NCBI GenBank assembly: GCA_002162675.1
Contig: MAAE01000007.1
Location: 1 to 64,000, forward strand
Direction: 5' to 3'
Source of the DNA: Colwellia sp. 39_35_sub15_T18
Lineage (GTDB): Bacteria > Pseudomonadota > Gammaproteobacteria > Enterobacterales > Alteromonadaceae
Length of the DNA stretch: 64,000 nucleotides
This document shows positions 62,958-64,000 of the stretch, in pieces; the first letter of the stretch is position 1, and each line of letters opens with the position of its first letter. The translations under genes and the position numbers were made by a program. A model generated the notes under the pieces. That model did no database searches. It worked only from the letters and a program-made list of their open reading frames with translations, and was not told where the DNA came from.

Positions 62958-63827
62958 ATGATAGATGAATTACGATCAATGGCTATTTTTGCTGAAACGA
63001 TAAAGCAAGGTTCTTTTCGAGCGGCTGCAAAAGAACTAAATCTTTCACCTTCTGTGGTTAGCTATCAAGTGACTCAATTAGAAAAATCGGTAGGTACCGT
63101 TTTAATTTACAGGTCAACTAGAAGTTTGTCGTTAACATCTGAAGGGCGAGTGTTATATCAATATGCTTTAACTATGATCCAAGCCGCACATCAAGGCTTA
63201 AACCAAGTAACTTTAGAAAAACAAGAGTTAAGAGGTACTTTAACCCTCACGTTACCTTCTGCCTTAATCAAATCAAAAATAACTAAAAAAATATCTCAAT
63301 TTAGCAAATTACATCCTTATCTGAATTTTAAATTATTTTATACCGATAATAGACAAGATTTAATTAACAAAGGCATTGATTTAGCTTTTAGGGCGGGAGC
63401 AATGACTAACAGTAACCTTAAGTCTAAGCGAATCGGAGCAATTAATAGAAAGTTGGTCTGTTCTTATGGCTATTGGCAAGAAAATAAAAAACCAATTTCC
63501 CCTCAAGATTTAACAAAGTGGCAGTGGATAAAATTAACAATGCTGCCAAATAACAGAACTTTGGTAAATTCTACCGGTGAAAAGTGTGAAATTAATTTTG
63601 AAAGCAATATCAGCGTGAATAGCGTTGAAGCGATGACTCAGCTGTGTATTAATGGCGCAGGTATAGCTACTCCTCCCGATTTTTTAATCGAAAGAGAACT
63701 TAAAAATAATGACCTAGTTGAATTGTTACCAAATTGGCAAGTAGAGCCCATTCCTCTATATGCAGTTTGGCCGAGTAATATTTTTCAAAATAGTAGTGCA
63801 AAACGTTTATTAGATTTTTTACTATGA
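62958..63827 (+). CDS. LysR family transcriptional regulator
   Basis: A 289-residue LysR regulator. The N-terminal HTH (MAIFAETIKQGSFRAAAKEL, NLSPSVVSYQVTQLEKSVGT) is followed by the periplasmic-binding-like effector domain (LTLTLPSALIKSKITKKISQ onward). It belongs to the CrgA-like branch with a DNA-binding lobe and VEAMTQLCINGAGIATPPDF near 225. It lies between two LysE-type exporters, divergent from one and convergent with the other. Regulation of exporter genes is the classic LysG-LysE logic (inference). No strong ribosome site. Confidence 0.92.
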   Translation: MIDELRSMAIFAETIKQGSFRAAAKELNLSPSVVSYQVTQLEKSVGTVLIYRSTRSLSLTSEGRVLYQYALTMIQAAHQGLNQVTLEKQELRGTLTLTLPSALIKSKITKKISQFSKLHPYLNFKLFYTDNRQDLINKGIDLAFRAGAMTNSNLKSKRIGAINRKLVCSYGYWQENKKPISPQDLTKWQWIKLTMLPNNRTLVNSTGEKCEINFESNISVNSVEAMTQLCINGAGIATPPDFLIERELKNNDLVELLPNWQVEPIPLYAVWPSNIFQNSSAKRLLDFLL

Positions 63828-64000
63828 AAAGCGCTGCGGGCTCTCGATGCAATGAGCGCGTAAGCCGCTAAAATTATGCCAATCACCATAGACGATGTGA
63901 TTATTAAGATCGAAAACTGTAAATGAGTATCTATTTCAGGGTTCATAAATTGAGGTAGAAAAGCCATATAAAAAATTATCGCTTTCGGATTTAAAAGTGA
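63785..64000 (-). CDS. LysE/RhtB family exporter, C-terminal part
   Basis: The visible 71 codons start SLLNPKAIIFYMAFLPQFMN, the conserved fourth-helix region of LysE/RhtB proteins, and run through the last helix (SSMVIGIILAAYALIASRAR) to the stop. The 5' part lies beyond the right edge. Its 3' end overlaps that of the LysR gene by 43 bp on the other strand. Confidence 0.85.
   Translation of the reverse strand, partial: SLLNPKAIIFYMAFLPQFMNPEIDTHLQFSILIITSSMVIGIILAAYALIASRARSAFHSKKSNKRFALLF

Overview
The window is a chromosomal segment from a low-GC marine gammaproteobacterium. Protein character (many Thr/Asn/Gln/Lys, Alteromonadales-type housekeeping proteins) and gene order point to the Colwellia/Thalassotalea group. 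That assignment is inferred from the sequence, not searched. Most genes lie on the minus strand. I see no rRNA, tRNA, CRISPR array, prophage or intact transposase.

Layout. 1-408: the 5' end of rpsJ (S10) with promoter and a structured attenuation-type leader. 409-5847: an AraC-type regulator, a TonB-dependent receptor and a long-chain acyl-CoA ligase. 5869-6414: a decayed cytochrome-d1/NirF-like pseudogene. 6542-11670: an EF-hand gene pair, an EamA permease, a RecQ-family helicase, a RidA protein and a DUF2959 lipoprotein. 11924-16776: guaA, guaB and divergent xseA. 16793-18213: a PilZ protein and a membrane-anchored orphan abutting a 263-bp MITE-like element. 18275-29058: the conserved der-bamB-yfgM-hisS-ispG-rodZ-pilW-rlmN-ndk block. 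29214-36700: an orphan with a FliM-like motif, malic enzyme, iscX with an overlooked 47-residue CxxC membrane peptide, a class V aminotransferase with its Lrp-type regulator, and a Dcp-like peptidase. 36899-41299: the glrK-qseG-glrR signalling operon and a divergent EF-hand gene. 41428-47864: orphans, an nnrS fragment, two GNAT acetyltransferases, an FAD amine oxidase and an Ig-like surface lipoprotein. 47848-53651: ung and the attenuated thrLABC operon. 53773-55359: a 31-residue membrane peptide and a yebG/YgjP-type metallopeptidase pair behind a LexA box. 55665-64000: a DUF3718 protein, PBP1b, HrpB, a thioesterase, an orphan, and two LysE-family exporters around a LysR regulator.

How parts work together. 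guaB and guaA convert IMP to GMP. The bamB/yfgM/rodZ/pilW/mrcB products build the envelope. thrABC makes threonine from aspartate and carries its own Thr/Ile leader peptide and terminator. glrK-qseG-glrR encodes a sigma-54 two-component system. The divergent EF-hand gene has two GlrR-type operators and a sigma-54 promoter in front of it, so it is the likely local target.

Most interesting signals: (1) the GlrR/sigma-54 control region at 40595-40811; (2) two independent denitrification relics (NirF-like and NnrS-like); (3) a LexA box in front of yebG plus a metallopeptidase; (4) two dispersed intergenic repeat families, one a hairpin whose stem covaries between copies, the other a MITE-like family whose end supplies a start codon; (5) three short peptides absent from ordinary gene calls (thrL, a 31-aa and a 47-aa membrane peptide). 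I found no clearly new multi-gene defence or biosynthetic system.
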